This document shows, piece after piece, positions 1 through 7,224 of a stretch of DNA of 64,000 bases. The DNA lies in NCBI RefSeq assembly GCF_002846365.1, contig NZ_PJMW01000001.1:62001-126000 (forward strand), given 5' to 3'. The translations under genes were made by a program, and so were the position numbers. The notes under the pieces were generated by a model. That model was not told where the DNA came from. It saw only the letters and a list, made by a program, of their open reading frames with translations, and did not search any database. Within the stretch, counting starts at the first letter, position 1. The number at the start of each line of letters is the position of its first letter. This stretch comes from Nocardia fluminea (GTDB taxonomy: Bacteria; Actinomycetota; Actinomycetes; Mycobacteriales; Mycobacteriaceae).

Positions 1-287
1 GACGACCACGGTTGATCCTTCCCACTCGCATCGCTGAGCGAAAACTCAGCGCGAGCGTCGCAGCGACGAGTGAATGGCAATTCATACACCCACCCTCGCT
101 TCCTTGCTGCGACGTATCCGGCTTCCAGGACATCCATCACAGCACAAGCGGCCCCCGGATGATCCTCATCCGCAAAGCTTTTGACGTTCTATGATCCAGT
201 ACGAACAATCGTCATAGAAATCCACAACTGCGAGCGCGGCATCATAGCGCTACGCCCGCGGCGTTCTGGGCGCGACGCAGAAGGTAG
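1..287. other. No gene recognised at left edge
   Basis: No frame shows convincing codon bias or a recognisable motif. An in-frame stop at 285-287 lies directly before the decayed P450 fragment, so this is probably old gene debris at the edge of the window. Confidence 0.4.
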
Positions 288-548
288 GTCCACCCCGCCA
301 GCACTCGAGTCGGGTCCCAGAGCTGCAATACCGTCGCTTTCGCTCTGCACTACCTTTCGACCCGTCCAGATATCCCCGCGAACATCCGCGCCGAACTCGA
401 CGACCATTGGCCCACAACGGATATCCTGGACATCTGCTACGACGACGTGGCCAAGCTACGCACTCCCGGCTACACCCTCGATGTCCGTGAAACTCTCACT
501 CTCGAGCATGTCGGTCTCCGACCCAGAACGCACAGGCGCCGCCGCTAG
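288..548 (+). pseudogene. Cytochrome P450 remnant (I-helix to K-helix)
   Basis: The frame between the stops at 285-287 and 546-548 has no good start but reads like the centre of a CYP102/class II-like P450. It holds a degenerate I-helix segment (SCNTVAFALHYL), then STRPDIPANIRAELDDHWP, YDDVAKLR and VRETLTL. These match the usual order in P450s up to the K-helix ExxR, where the Arg has become Thr (ETLT instead of ETLR). The heme-binding Cys region and the whole N-terminal half are missing. The resemblance is by eye from family knowledge. The lost start, lost ExxR Arg and early stop argue for a decayed fragment and not a functional gene. Confidence 0.5.
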
Positions 549-618
549 GCATCACGTGGGCAGCAGTTGCCCGAGCCGCAGTGTTCGTGTGCGACGCTCG
601 GCGTTACTCGCTTGCCGG

Positions 619-1788
619 TCAGCTCAGGGCGATTCCGAGTTCGGCGGCGAAGGTCTTGATCATGTGCTGGACGCCGATCTCGTTGCGGCCGATGATCATG
701 TGGTCGTGCTGGCCTCGACGGACACCTTCACCGCACTGGGGCAGCATGGCGAAGTCCTCGTCGCGGACCGCGGCGTGGACTTGGGCGTAGATGGTGTCGT
801 AGACGGCGCGCTGCTCGTCGGTGGTGGCGGGGATCTTGGCCATCCAGCTGTGGCGCACGGTGCAGCGGGTAGGCGCGCCGGCGGGCAGCATGTCGAGGAT
901 TTCCACGCCGACGGGGCTGTTGGCCAGCACCAGGTTCGGATAGATCCAGTAGATGACGCCCATGTTCATCAGGGGATCCCAGGACCCGGTGGGGTCGGTG
1001 TCGAGCGCGCTGATCCAGTTGAACGGGAATCCCATCCGGTGGTGACGGCCGAAGGCGTCGTGAGTCGAGGTATTGGCGACGGTGTTCTGGCCGATCACGC
1101 TCTGGCCGTGGACGAACGGGAAGTGATAGCTCTCGGCGAAGGCTTCGAGCGCGCCTTTCCAGCTGACCTCGGAGGTGAACTCGCGTTCGTCGTGGTAGCC
1201 GTAGGTACCGTAATCCAGTTGCGCCAGTTCGGGTCCCATGTCGCCGAGGTGGGCGTCGATGTCGATCTCGCTGTCGGCGGTGAGCACCGCCCAGATGAAC
1301 CCGTGGCGTTCCTGGCTGGGTAGTTCCACCAGCCCGTAGTCGCCGCGGTCCATCCCGGTGAAGCCCTCCTTGCCGGGCACACCGGTCAGCTCGCCGGTGT
1401 TGCGGTAGGTCCAGGCGTGATACGGACAGGTGAAGCGCGTCGCGTTGCCCGATCCGCACGCCGGTTGCGCGCCGCGGTGACGGCAGTAGTTCAGCAGCAC
1501 GTGGGCGGTGCCGTCACGATCTCGGGTCACCAGCAAGGAGTCGCCGAGCACGGTGCGCACCACGTAGTCGTTCGGTGCGGGGATGCGCGCCGAGGGCACG
1601 ATCATCAGGGGCGTGCGGCGCAGAATCTGCGTTTCCTCGACCTCGGCGATCTTCGGGTCGCGGTAGTAGTGCAGCGGCACTCGCAGTGCGGTCGCCGCCA
1701 TGTCGGTGGTCCGGTCGAGTACCAAGCGCAGCGCCCGGCGGGTCAGGTCCTCGGTCAGCCCCGCTGGGGCGGGTTCGGTCTGATTCAT
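619..1788 (-). CDS. Rieske aromatic-ring-hydroxylating oxygenase, large subunit
   Basis: Predicted oxygenase component of a Rieske non-heme iron system, which would hydroxylate or demethylate an aromatic substrate using electrons from a separate reductase; no reductase gene is nearby. The N-terminal Rieske motif is complete (C-R-H then C-P-Y-H about 16 residues later). The catalytic-domain ligand region reads EAFAESYHFPFVH, the usual E-x-Y-H-x4-H pattern of the mononuclear iron site. Length about 389 aa is normal for alpha subunits. The start is placed at ATG 1788 (MNQTEP) or the adjacent ATG 1791; upstream starts fall inside the 1798-1825 palindrome, so the 5' leader must be very short. Divergent from a TetR regulator, which probably represses it. 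Substrate unknown. Confidence 0.85.
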   Translation of the reverse strand: MNQTEPAPAGLTEDLTRRALRLVLDRTTDMAATALRVPLHYYRDPKIAEVEETQILRRTPLMIVPSARIPAPNDYVVRTVLGDSLLVTRDRDGTAHVLLNYCRHRGAQPACGSGNATRFTCPYHAWTYRNTGELTGVPGKEGFTGMDRGDYGLVELPSQERHGFIWAVLTADSEIDIDAHLGDMGPELAQLDYGTYGYHDEREFTSEVSWKGALEAFAESYHFPFVHGQSVIGQNTVANTSTHDAFGRHHRMGFPFNWISALDTDPTGSWDPLMNMGVIYWIYPNLVLANSPVGVEILDMLPAGAPTRCTVRHSWMAKIPATTDEQRAVYDTIYAQVHAAVRDEDFAMLPQCGEGVRRGQHDHMIIGRNEIGVQHMIKTFAAELGIALS

Positions 1789-1797
1789 CATGCATCG

Positions 1798-1825
1798 ACC
1801 ATACATATTGCCCAATGTGTATGGT
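1798..1825. promoter_or_regulatory. Palindromic TetR-type operator
   Basis: A near-perfect 28-bp inverted repeat: outer arms ACCATACA/TGTATGGT and inner arms ATTG/CAAT, with one mismatched pair between them and a CC centre. It sits 9 bp from the Rieske start and about 80 bp from the TetR start, in the only gap between the divergent genes. This is where a TetR repressor would block the Rieske gene and possibly itself. Binding is inferred. Confidence 0.7.
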
Positions 1826-1908
1826 CTGGTTTCGGTTGAACGGGGTTACGCGGCTTCCTGACGGAGTCGATAGAGTCGGCGGGAAACACAGCTGCCCGAA
1901 GGGACTCG

Positions 1909-2511
1909 ATGCGCACCCATGGCTGGTCCGGCACTACTCCGGCCGACGACACCGAAGCCGTCGAGCGCATCATCGCCGCCGCTCGTACTGCCATCGAACG
2001 CAGCGGCGCGGACTTCACGATGGCCGAGATCGCCCGCGACCTCGGCGTCACCCGGCAAACGGTGTACCGCTATTTCGCCAACGCCGACGCACTGCTGACC
2101 GCCACCGCCCTGGCCGAGACCGGACGTTTCCTCGATGTCCTCGCCGCGCATCTGGACCACATCACCGACCCGGCCGAGGCCGTCGTGGAGGGCATCGCCT
2201 ACACCCTCGAAAGCCTTGCCGCCGACAGATATCTCGGATTGCTGTTGAGCCCCGGCCGCGCCGGTGTCTTCTCCCCCGGCGTCACCTCCGACACCGCGCG
2301 CGCCTTCGGCCGCTCGATTCTCGAACGCTTCGCCATCGACTGGGAACGCGCGGGTATCGCCGACACCGCCCTCGACGAACTGGTCGAGCACATGCTGCGC
2401 ACCGTGCAATCGTTCATCATCGACCCCGGTCGCCCCCCACGTCGAGGCGTCGCGCTGCGCGCCTACCTCACCACCTGGATCGCCCCCGCGTTACGGGAGT
2501 TGCAGCCCTGA
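1909..2511 (+). CDS. TetR/AcrR family regulator
   Basis: A 200-aa one-domain repressor of typical size. The N-terminal helix-turn-helix reads FTMAEIARDLGVTRQTVYRYFANADALL (residues about 37-64), the standard TetR signature. The C-terminal region is a helical ligand-binding domain with no named match. It is transcribed away from the Rieske oxygenase and the 28-bp palindrome lies between them, so the oxygenase is its most likely target. The ligand is likely the oxygenase substrate, by analogy only. The IS5-like element begins 38 bp downstream of its stop. Confidence 0.85.
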   Translation: MRTHGWSGTTPADDTEAVERIIAAARTAIERSGADFTMAEIARDLGVTRQTVYRYFANADALLTATALAETGRFLDVLAAHLDHITDPAEAVVEGIAYTLESLAADRYLGLLLSPGRAGVFSPGVTSDTARAFGRSILERFAIDWERAGIADTALDELVEHMLRTVQSFIIDPGRPPRRGVALRAYLTTWIAPALRELQP

Positions 2512-2549
2512 GCCGGCACTGTCCGCGTTCGGGTCGGTCTGTGTGGCCT

Positions 2550-2565
2550 AAGGGATGTCCCGTAA
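2550..2565. repeat. IS left terminal inverted repeat
   Basis: AAGGGATGTCCCGTAA. The same sequence with about 20 following bases recurs in inverse orientation ending at 4571, which fixes the element boundary at the first A. Confidence 0.85.
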
Positions 2566-2573
2566 GTCGTTGA

Positions 2574-3355
2574 GTGGCAACAGGTATCGTATCGCTGGTG
2601 GTGATCTCGGCGTCTGATCCGGTGATTCTGGAGTTGTTCTCCGGGATGCGGCCAGCCAGTCGCTCGTTTGATCACCCAACTGCGGCGCGAGGGCGCTCCG
2701 GCCGCTACGGGGTCGACCCTGGGGATTGTATTTCGAGGACCGGGTGTTGCTGGTGGCCACCTACTGGCGGACCAACCTCACGATGCGGCAACTCGCGGCG
2801 GTGTTCGGTGTCTCGAAATCTGCTGCGGCGCGGGTGATCGAGGACCTCGGACCAGCGTTGGCGCTACGGCCGCATGCTCGGTTCGCCCGTGGTGCGGTGT
2901 TGATCGTCGACGGGACCCTGGTCCCGACCCGAGATCGCAAGGTCGCCGCGCAGAGCAAGAACTACCGGTACTCGACCAACCACGAGGTCGCTATCGACGC
3001 CGACACCGAACGGGTCGTCGCACTGGGAAAACCGTTGCCGGGTAACCGCAACGACTGTCGGGCCTGGACTGAATCCGGTGCCGCCCACGCCTGCCGCAAC
3101 GCGGTAGTGATCGCTGACGGCGGTTACCAGGGCACCGGTCTGATCATCCCGCACCGTCGATCACCGGGTGTCGAGCTGCTGGAATGGAAACAGGCTCACA
3201 ACAAGTCCCATCGCAAGGTTCGTGCCCGTGTCGAGCATGCTTTCGCTCGAATGAAGACGTGGAAGCTCCTGCGGGACTGCCGTTTACGTGGTGACGGTGT
3301 CGGTGTCGCGATGGCTGGGGTAGCGACTCTGGCCAACCTCGCCCACGCCCACTGA
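2574..3355 (+). pseudogene. IS5-family DDE transposase, two frameshifts
   Basis: Begins at GTG 2574 (MATGIVSLVVISASDP). Comparison with the fragment at 4402-4547 shows a 2-nt loss after 'ccagcca' near 2656 and another 2-nt shortfall near 2700-2710, each changing frame. The rest, from TTG 2726 on, is intact: an HTH-like region (MRQLAAVFGVSKSAAARVI), DDE-domain Asp in VDGTLVP, second Asp in ADGGYQGTG, and the terminal Glu region RARVEHAFARMKTWK. Repaired length would be about 261 aa, normal for this group. The C-terminal part could still be translated, but without its N-terminus it should not transpose. Confidence 0.85.
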
Positions 3356-3393
3356 TTCCTATCGGTGGACCGGCCGGCGTGACCGACACAGAA

Positions 3394-3409
3394 TTACGGA
3401 AAATCCCTT
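3394..3409. repeat. IS right terminal inverted repeat
   Basis: TTACGGAAAATCCCTT is the reverse complement of the left end with two differences. Together with the next base (A) its last bases provide a TAA stop to the gene it interrupts on the minus strand. Confidence 0.85.
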
Positions 3410-3539
3410 ACCCGAACTGTCCCAGCTGGTCGGATGCCTTGATCCAGAGAACAGCAGCGCTGTCGGTCATAGCCACTATCAATCGACCATTCGCCCCGAC
3501 AGCGACCTGATCGATCCGCCCGACTTCACATACCGTCAT
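3408..3539 (-). pseudogene. Small gene truncated by the IS right end
   Basis: Starting at ATG 3539 the minus strand encodes MTVCEVGRIDQVAVGANGRL and runs for 43 aa before stopping at a TAA made by the IS terminus (3410-3408). The pattern 'RIDxVAVxxNGRLIVAMTDSAxVLW' resembles the start of DUF6572-type small proteins found next to effector or immunity genes; that family link is a guess from memory. It lies 53 bp downstream of the 250-aa gene on the same strand, so the two probably form an operon. The missing 3' half was not found on the other side of the IS. Confidence 0.45.
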
Positions 3540-3592
3540 TCCACTTACTCCAATTGTGCAGCGCCCGTTCTTCAACAGGTTGATCGAAATGC

Positions 3593-4345
3593 TCAGGCCA
3601 ACCGAGCGGTGGCATACTCAGGGAAACGAACACTTATCGCGGCATCGAACGCCGCGACGCGCTCCGCCGAGTCCCAATCATGAAACTGGTCGCGGCCACG
3701 GTACCAATCCATCAACGACACCACATCCTGAACACGACCCGCCAGCAACGCCAAAATGACCACAGCACGCAACCGCTCCGGATTCGGGTTGGACCGGTCC
3801 AAAGCCGACAACCTCGGCTCTCGAGCCCGAGCCAGCAGGTCCGTGATCGTCGACATCTGCCCGAACCAGCCCCGGACATCACCGCGAACATAATCCATGA
3901 ACTCAACAACACCGCTGTCGATATCAGCTTCCACCGCGACCCAGATCTTCGCCCTCGAAACATTCTGCGGGTAACGAAACGTTCCAAACGTAACAGAGTC
4001 TACCGGGGCGGGTACTGAACCGTCGGCGGCGCTTTCCAACGCATCAAAAGGCAATTCGGCACGGACCTGCCCGACCACGCCCGACATCACATACGCCCAT
4101 CCGAAGAGGCCGATGCACCCGTCCCGATCGAGCGTCAGGGAAGCCATGACGGCTTGGCGCACACCCAGCAATCCGTCGATATCAGCAGCGAACCACGCAT
4201 GCCGCCACCGCGGATATCGCTTCCCCGGCTGAGCTTCTCCGTGTCTGTCCAACGCCTCGCACTGCGTGAAACCCTCCACAGCCAGTGCCTCAGCCAACTT
4301 GGCGATAATCGACTTCATCAACCGATCCGACCCAGCCGAACCCAT
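3593..4345 (-). CDS. Hypothetical protein, IS-flanked cargo gene
   Basis: A 250-aa soluble protein I do not recognise. The start is fixed by a strong Shine-Dalgarno (GAGAGGAG) ending 6 bp before ATG 4345; the next ATG (4348) is only 3 bp from it. No signal peptide or membrane segment is visible. It has many aromatic residues (WRHAWFAADI, FGWAYVMSG, VRGWFGQM) and acidic patches. Codon use is less GC-rich than in neighbouring genes, and it sits between two inverted IS pieces, so it was probably acquired. The IS end fragment lies immediately upstream and might supply its promoter. The adjoining truncated small gene hints at a two-gene module such as an effector/immunity pair, but nothing in the sequence proves it. 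Confidence 0.65.
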   Translation of the reverse strand: MGSAGSDRLMKSIIAKLAEALAVEGFTQCEALDRHGEAQPGKRYPRWRHAWFAADIDGLLGVRQAVMASLTLDRDGCIGLFGWAYVMSGVVGQVRAELPFDALESAADGSVPAPVDSVTFGTFRYPQNVSRAKIWVAVEADIDSGVVEFMDYVRGDVRGWFGQMSTITDLLARAREPRLSALDRSNPNPERLRAVVILALLAGRVQDVVSLMDWYRGRDQFHDWDSAERVAAFDAAISVRFPEYATARLA

Positions 4346-4401
4346 CATGTTCTCCTCTCGAAAATTCACCTGACATCATGACGGTCCCAGCGCGGGCCGG
4401 T

Positions 4402-4571
4402 CGACCTAGTAACGGTCGGTCAGCGCCCTCGCGCCGTAGATGGGTAATCAGGCGAGCGAACGTGGCTGGCCACAGCCCGGAGAACAACTCCACCATGTCA
4501 GGGTCGGACGCCGAGATCACCACCGGCGACACGGTACCTGTTGCCACTCAACGACTTACGGGACATCCCTT
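4402..4571 (-). mobile_element. IS5-family end fragment, inverted
   Basis: Reading on the minus strand from 4571, the sequence repeats the left end of the 2550 element (AAGGGATGTCCCGTAAGTCG and on) and encodes the transposase N-terminus from GTG 4547 (MATGTVSPVVISASDP to RRPLLGRP-like) without the frameshifts seen in the first copy. Homology stops abruptly near 4402, just after GGTCGACC, so most of the transposase is gone. It faces the first copy. Confidence 0.75.
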
Positions 4572-4815
4572 GGCATCGAGCGCCGATTTTCAGCAGCGCA
4601 AGTGCTTGCTTGATGTCGCCGCGCCTCAGCGGAGCACACCGCCGGCCCGGGGTCCGCGGCTCTGCAAGCGGGCTACGCTGCCGCGAGCTGGAAGAGTTTA
4701 GGCGCACCCCGTCAGCGCGCGACATAGTTTGCATCAGAGGTGTTCCAATGGCATCGGTCGGCGACGGGCATTTGTTGGCTGGTGAAGGTGAATCCCTTCG
4801 CCACGAAAGGCACAG

Positions 4816-5591
4816 ATGACCGCGTCCTCCCCCACCGGCCCACGTCGCGTGGCGATCGTGACCGGCGCCGCGTCCGGGATCGGCCGTGCCGCTGTCGAGT
4901 TGTTCGCCGAACGCGGGCACGCCGTGGTCGCGGTGGATATCTCCCCGCGCGGCTTGGCCGGGCTCGACGAGAGCATCGTGATCGTGGCCGGCGATGTCTG
5001 CGAGGACGCTGTGAACCAGGCGGCCGTGGACGCCGCGCTGAGCCACTTCGGGCGACTCGACACCATCGTCCTCAATGCCGGGACCGGCGGCACCCCGCCA
5101 CTCGAATCCGCCGATGCGGTGCGTGCGGCCGACCGCATCCTCGAGGTGAATCTCCTCGGCGCGATTCGCGGGCTGCGAGCCGCGATTCCGGCGTTGCGCC
5201 GGTCAGGGGGCTCAGCCGTGCTGACCGCGTCGGTGGCGGGTTTGCGGGGCGATGCCGGGAACTGGGCCTATAACGCATCCAAGGGCGCGTTGATCAATCT
5301 GGTGCGCGCGGTCGCCATCGACTATGCGGCACAAGGGATTCGGATCAATGCCATCGCCCCTGGACTCACCCGTACCGCTATCACCGCTGGGGTGCACCAG
5401 GACCCGGTGCTGCTCGCCGCGATCGAACGCCGGATTCCGCTCGGAAGGTTCGCGGAGCCCCGGGAACAGGCGGAGGCGATCTGGTTTCTCGCCTCGCCCG
5501 CCGCCGGATATATCACCGGCACCACCTGGTGGTCGACGGCGGGCTCGATGCCAACCTCGGCATTCTGCCGCTGCCCGGGCAGTCGTTCTGA
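4816..5591 (+). pseudogene. Short-chain dehydrogenase/reductase, C-terminal frameshift
   Basis: A classical NAD(P)-dependent SDR of about 258 aa. It shows the Rossmann motif TGAASGIG near residue 16, LNAGTGG, a catalytic Ser in LTASVAG and YNASK. Start ATG 4816 has AAAGG 6 bp upstream. At 5521-5526 the frame reads TWWSTAG where the family has T-LVVDGG; adding one C to the CC run at 5525-5526 restores LVVDGGLDANLGILPLPGQSF with a stop at 5589-5591. As given, the frame runs on to 5742 into the next gene. Either a real 1-nt deletion or a base-calling error in a C run. The lost tail is the substrate/dimer end, so activity may be impaired. Confidence 0.8.
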
Positions 5592-5665
5592 GCAAGGCGG
5601 GCACCGGATCTTTGCGGCGGGATCAGTAGATTGTGGTCAACTCGATGTGTTCAGGAGGTTCCGCC

Positions 5666-6421
5666 GTGGCGGTACAGACGTTCACCCTCTCCGTGGCTAC
5701 GGCGGACGGCGAGGCCGACTCCTTCCTCGCGCACCCCGATGACAACGCGCCACACCCCGCGGTGCTGGTGTACTCCGATGCGTTCGGGTTGCGGCCCGCG
5801 GTCCGCCGTGATGCCGAACGCCTTGCAGGCCATGGCTTCACGGTGCTCGTTCCGAATCTTCTGTACCGCAACGGTTCCGCTCCGGTGGTCGACCTACCCG
5901 AGTTCATCGGGGCGGACCGACGCGGCGAGATCTTCGGCGCCCTGCGCCCGCTGCTGACCGCGTTGACACCCGAACTCGTCGTCGCGGACGCCGCCGCGTA
6001 CCTGTCGTGGCTGGCGGATTCCCCGCTCACCACGGGTAACCCGGTCGGCCTGGCCGGATACTGCATGGGTGTGCGCCACGCTCTGCACACCGCCGCCGCT
6101 CACCCCGACCGAGTGGCCGCGGTGGCGGGCTTCCACGGCAGCCGACTGGCCACCGAAGACCCCCACAGCCCGCACAACGTCGTCGATCGAATCACCGCCG
6201 AGGTCTATCTCGCGCACGCCGACGCCGACCCCGGCCTCCCGCCGGAACAGATCGAACAGCTCGACGCTGCCTTCACCGCCGCCGGTACCACCTTCCGCAC
6301 CGAGGTCTATCCCGGTGCCGACCACGGTTTCACCCAGTCCGACACCGATGTCCATGACGCCGGAGCCGACGCCCGCCACTGGACCGAACTGACCGGCTTG
6401 TTCACCCGCGTTCTGCGCTGA
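5666..6421 (+). CDS. Dienelactone hydrolase family protein
   Basis: An alpha/beta hydrolase of 251 aa. The nucleophile elbow is G-Y-C-M-G (Cys about 133), and a late GADHGF supplies the His; both are typical of dienelactone hydrolases, which open lactone rings in aromatic breakdown. GTG 5666 is chosen because AGGAGG (5653-5658) lies 7 bp upstream. The usual Glu-Gly motif near residue 40 reads SDAFGLR. It follows the SDR closely on the same strand. No catechol pathway genes are nearby, so the substrate cannot be named. Confidence 0.8.
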   Translation: MAVQTFTLSVATADGEADSFLAHPDDNAPHPAVLVYSDAFGLRPAVRRDAERLAGHGFTVLVPNLLYRNGSAPVVDLPEFIGADRRGEIFGALRPLLTALTPELVVADAAAYLSWLADSPLTTGNPVGLAGYCMGVRHALHTAAAHPDRVAAVAGFHGSRLATEDPHSPHNVVDRITAEVYLAHADADPGLPPEQIEQLDAAFTAAGTTFRTEVYPGADHGFTQSDTDVHDAGADARHWTELTGLFTRVLR

Positions 6422-6529
6422 CCCCGCGACCGCCTGGCATGCCGAGCACCCACAGCCATCGCTCGCCGCCCCCTGGGCCGCGTCGGAAGATCGCACTTCC
6501 GGACTGCCACTGAGCATTACACTGCCCCC

Positions 6530-6988
6530 ATGACTGCCGGCTGGATCGTCTTCATGGTCATCGTCATCGTGGCCGTGGTACTCGCGGTCGTCATGATCAT
6601 CGCCCGTATCGCCCTGCGCGCAGTCCGCCGGACAGCCGAGACCGCCATCGCGGCGAATTTCGCACCCGGCGAAGCCGTGCGCAGCGACCCCGTCGCCAAC
6701 TACTTCGGGCTGGCCTCGAAGGGCGGGCGGCAGATGCGCGGCAATGGCGCCCTCGTACTGACCGATACGCGACTGTGGTTTCACCGAGCGGGAGCCGACG
6801 ACCCACTGGAGATCCCGCTCGCATCGATTACCTCCGTGGATATCGTGAGCTCCCACGCCGGCAAATCGATCGGCCGGCCGCTGCTCAGCGTGCGCTTCGG
6901 CGACGACAGCGCCGGGTGGTATGTCCGCGATTCGGCTCAATGGCGCGACGATATTCTGGTCAGGTGCCCGACAGTGTCCGATAAGTAA
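6530..6988 (+). CDS. Membrane-anchored hypothetical protein
   Basis: A 152-aa protein with one N-terminal membrane segment (residues about 5-32, IVFMVIVIVAVVLAVVMIIA). The cytoplasmic part has a PH-like beta pattern (GNGALVLTDTRLWF, IPLASITSVDIV, RPLLSVRFGDD) as seen in small bacterial PH/GRAM-type proteins. I recognise no specific family. Its function, perhaps membrane-associated binding, is unknown. It stands alone between the hydrolase and gadB. Confidence 0.7.
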   Translation: MTAGWIVFMVIVIVAVVLAVVMIIARIALRAVRRTAETAIAANFAPGEAVRSDPVANYFGLASKGGRQMRGNGALVLTDTRLWFHRAGADDPLEIPLASITSVDIVSSHAGKSIGRPLLSVRFGDDSAGWYVRDSAQWRDDILVRCPTVSDK

Positions 6989-7112
6989 TTCGTCCAAGTA
7001 ATTCGTCGCGGGCTGTCATTCCACACATATCGCCCGAACAGGATCATCTCGCGCGAGATTCACCCGTTCCGGGCGATACGCCGCGATCGGTGACAGTTCT
7101 AGCGTCGAAGCC

Positions 7113-7187
7113 ATGACCACCACCGCACCTCCCGTCCGCCGGGGCCCGGCTGCGGGCATCACCACGTGGACTCCGCGCCGAATCTGA
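7113..7187 (+). CDS. Possible 24-aa leader ORF upstream of gadB
   Basis: ATG 7113 opens MTTTAPPVRRGPAAGITTWT plus four residues, ending TGA 7185-7187, 37 bp before gadB. No clear Shine-Dalgarno precedes it. It may be a leader peptide or the stub of a deleted gene; the TTWTP stretch is reminiscent of the start of NarK-type transporters, which is only a suggestion. Confidence 0.25.
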   Translation: MTTTAPPVRRGPAAGITTWTPRRI

Positions 7188-7224
7188 GCGCTGTCGAGAA
7201 CAGACTTCAATCGAAGGGATCTCC

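Larger units (their letters stand above)
2550..3409 (+). mobile_element. IS5-family insertion sequence, complete but inactive
   Basis: An 860-bp element bounded by 16-bp terminal inverted repeats: left AAGGGATGTCCCGTAA (2550-2565), right end TTACGGAAAATCCCTT (3394-3409). The arms differ at two positions. The flanking bases (T before, A after) allow only a trivial target duplication. The single transposase gene carries two frameshifts, so this copy cannot move alone. An inverted end fragment of the same element lies at 4402-4571, giving a composite-transposon-like arrangement around the cargo at 3410-4345. Confidence 0.85.

Noticed and set aside
181..1323. Long plus-strand frame of 380 codons
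   Set aside because: It is the mirror of the Rieske gene on the minus strand; its product is low-complexity Val/Gly/Asp and has no family pattern.
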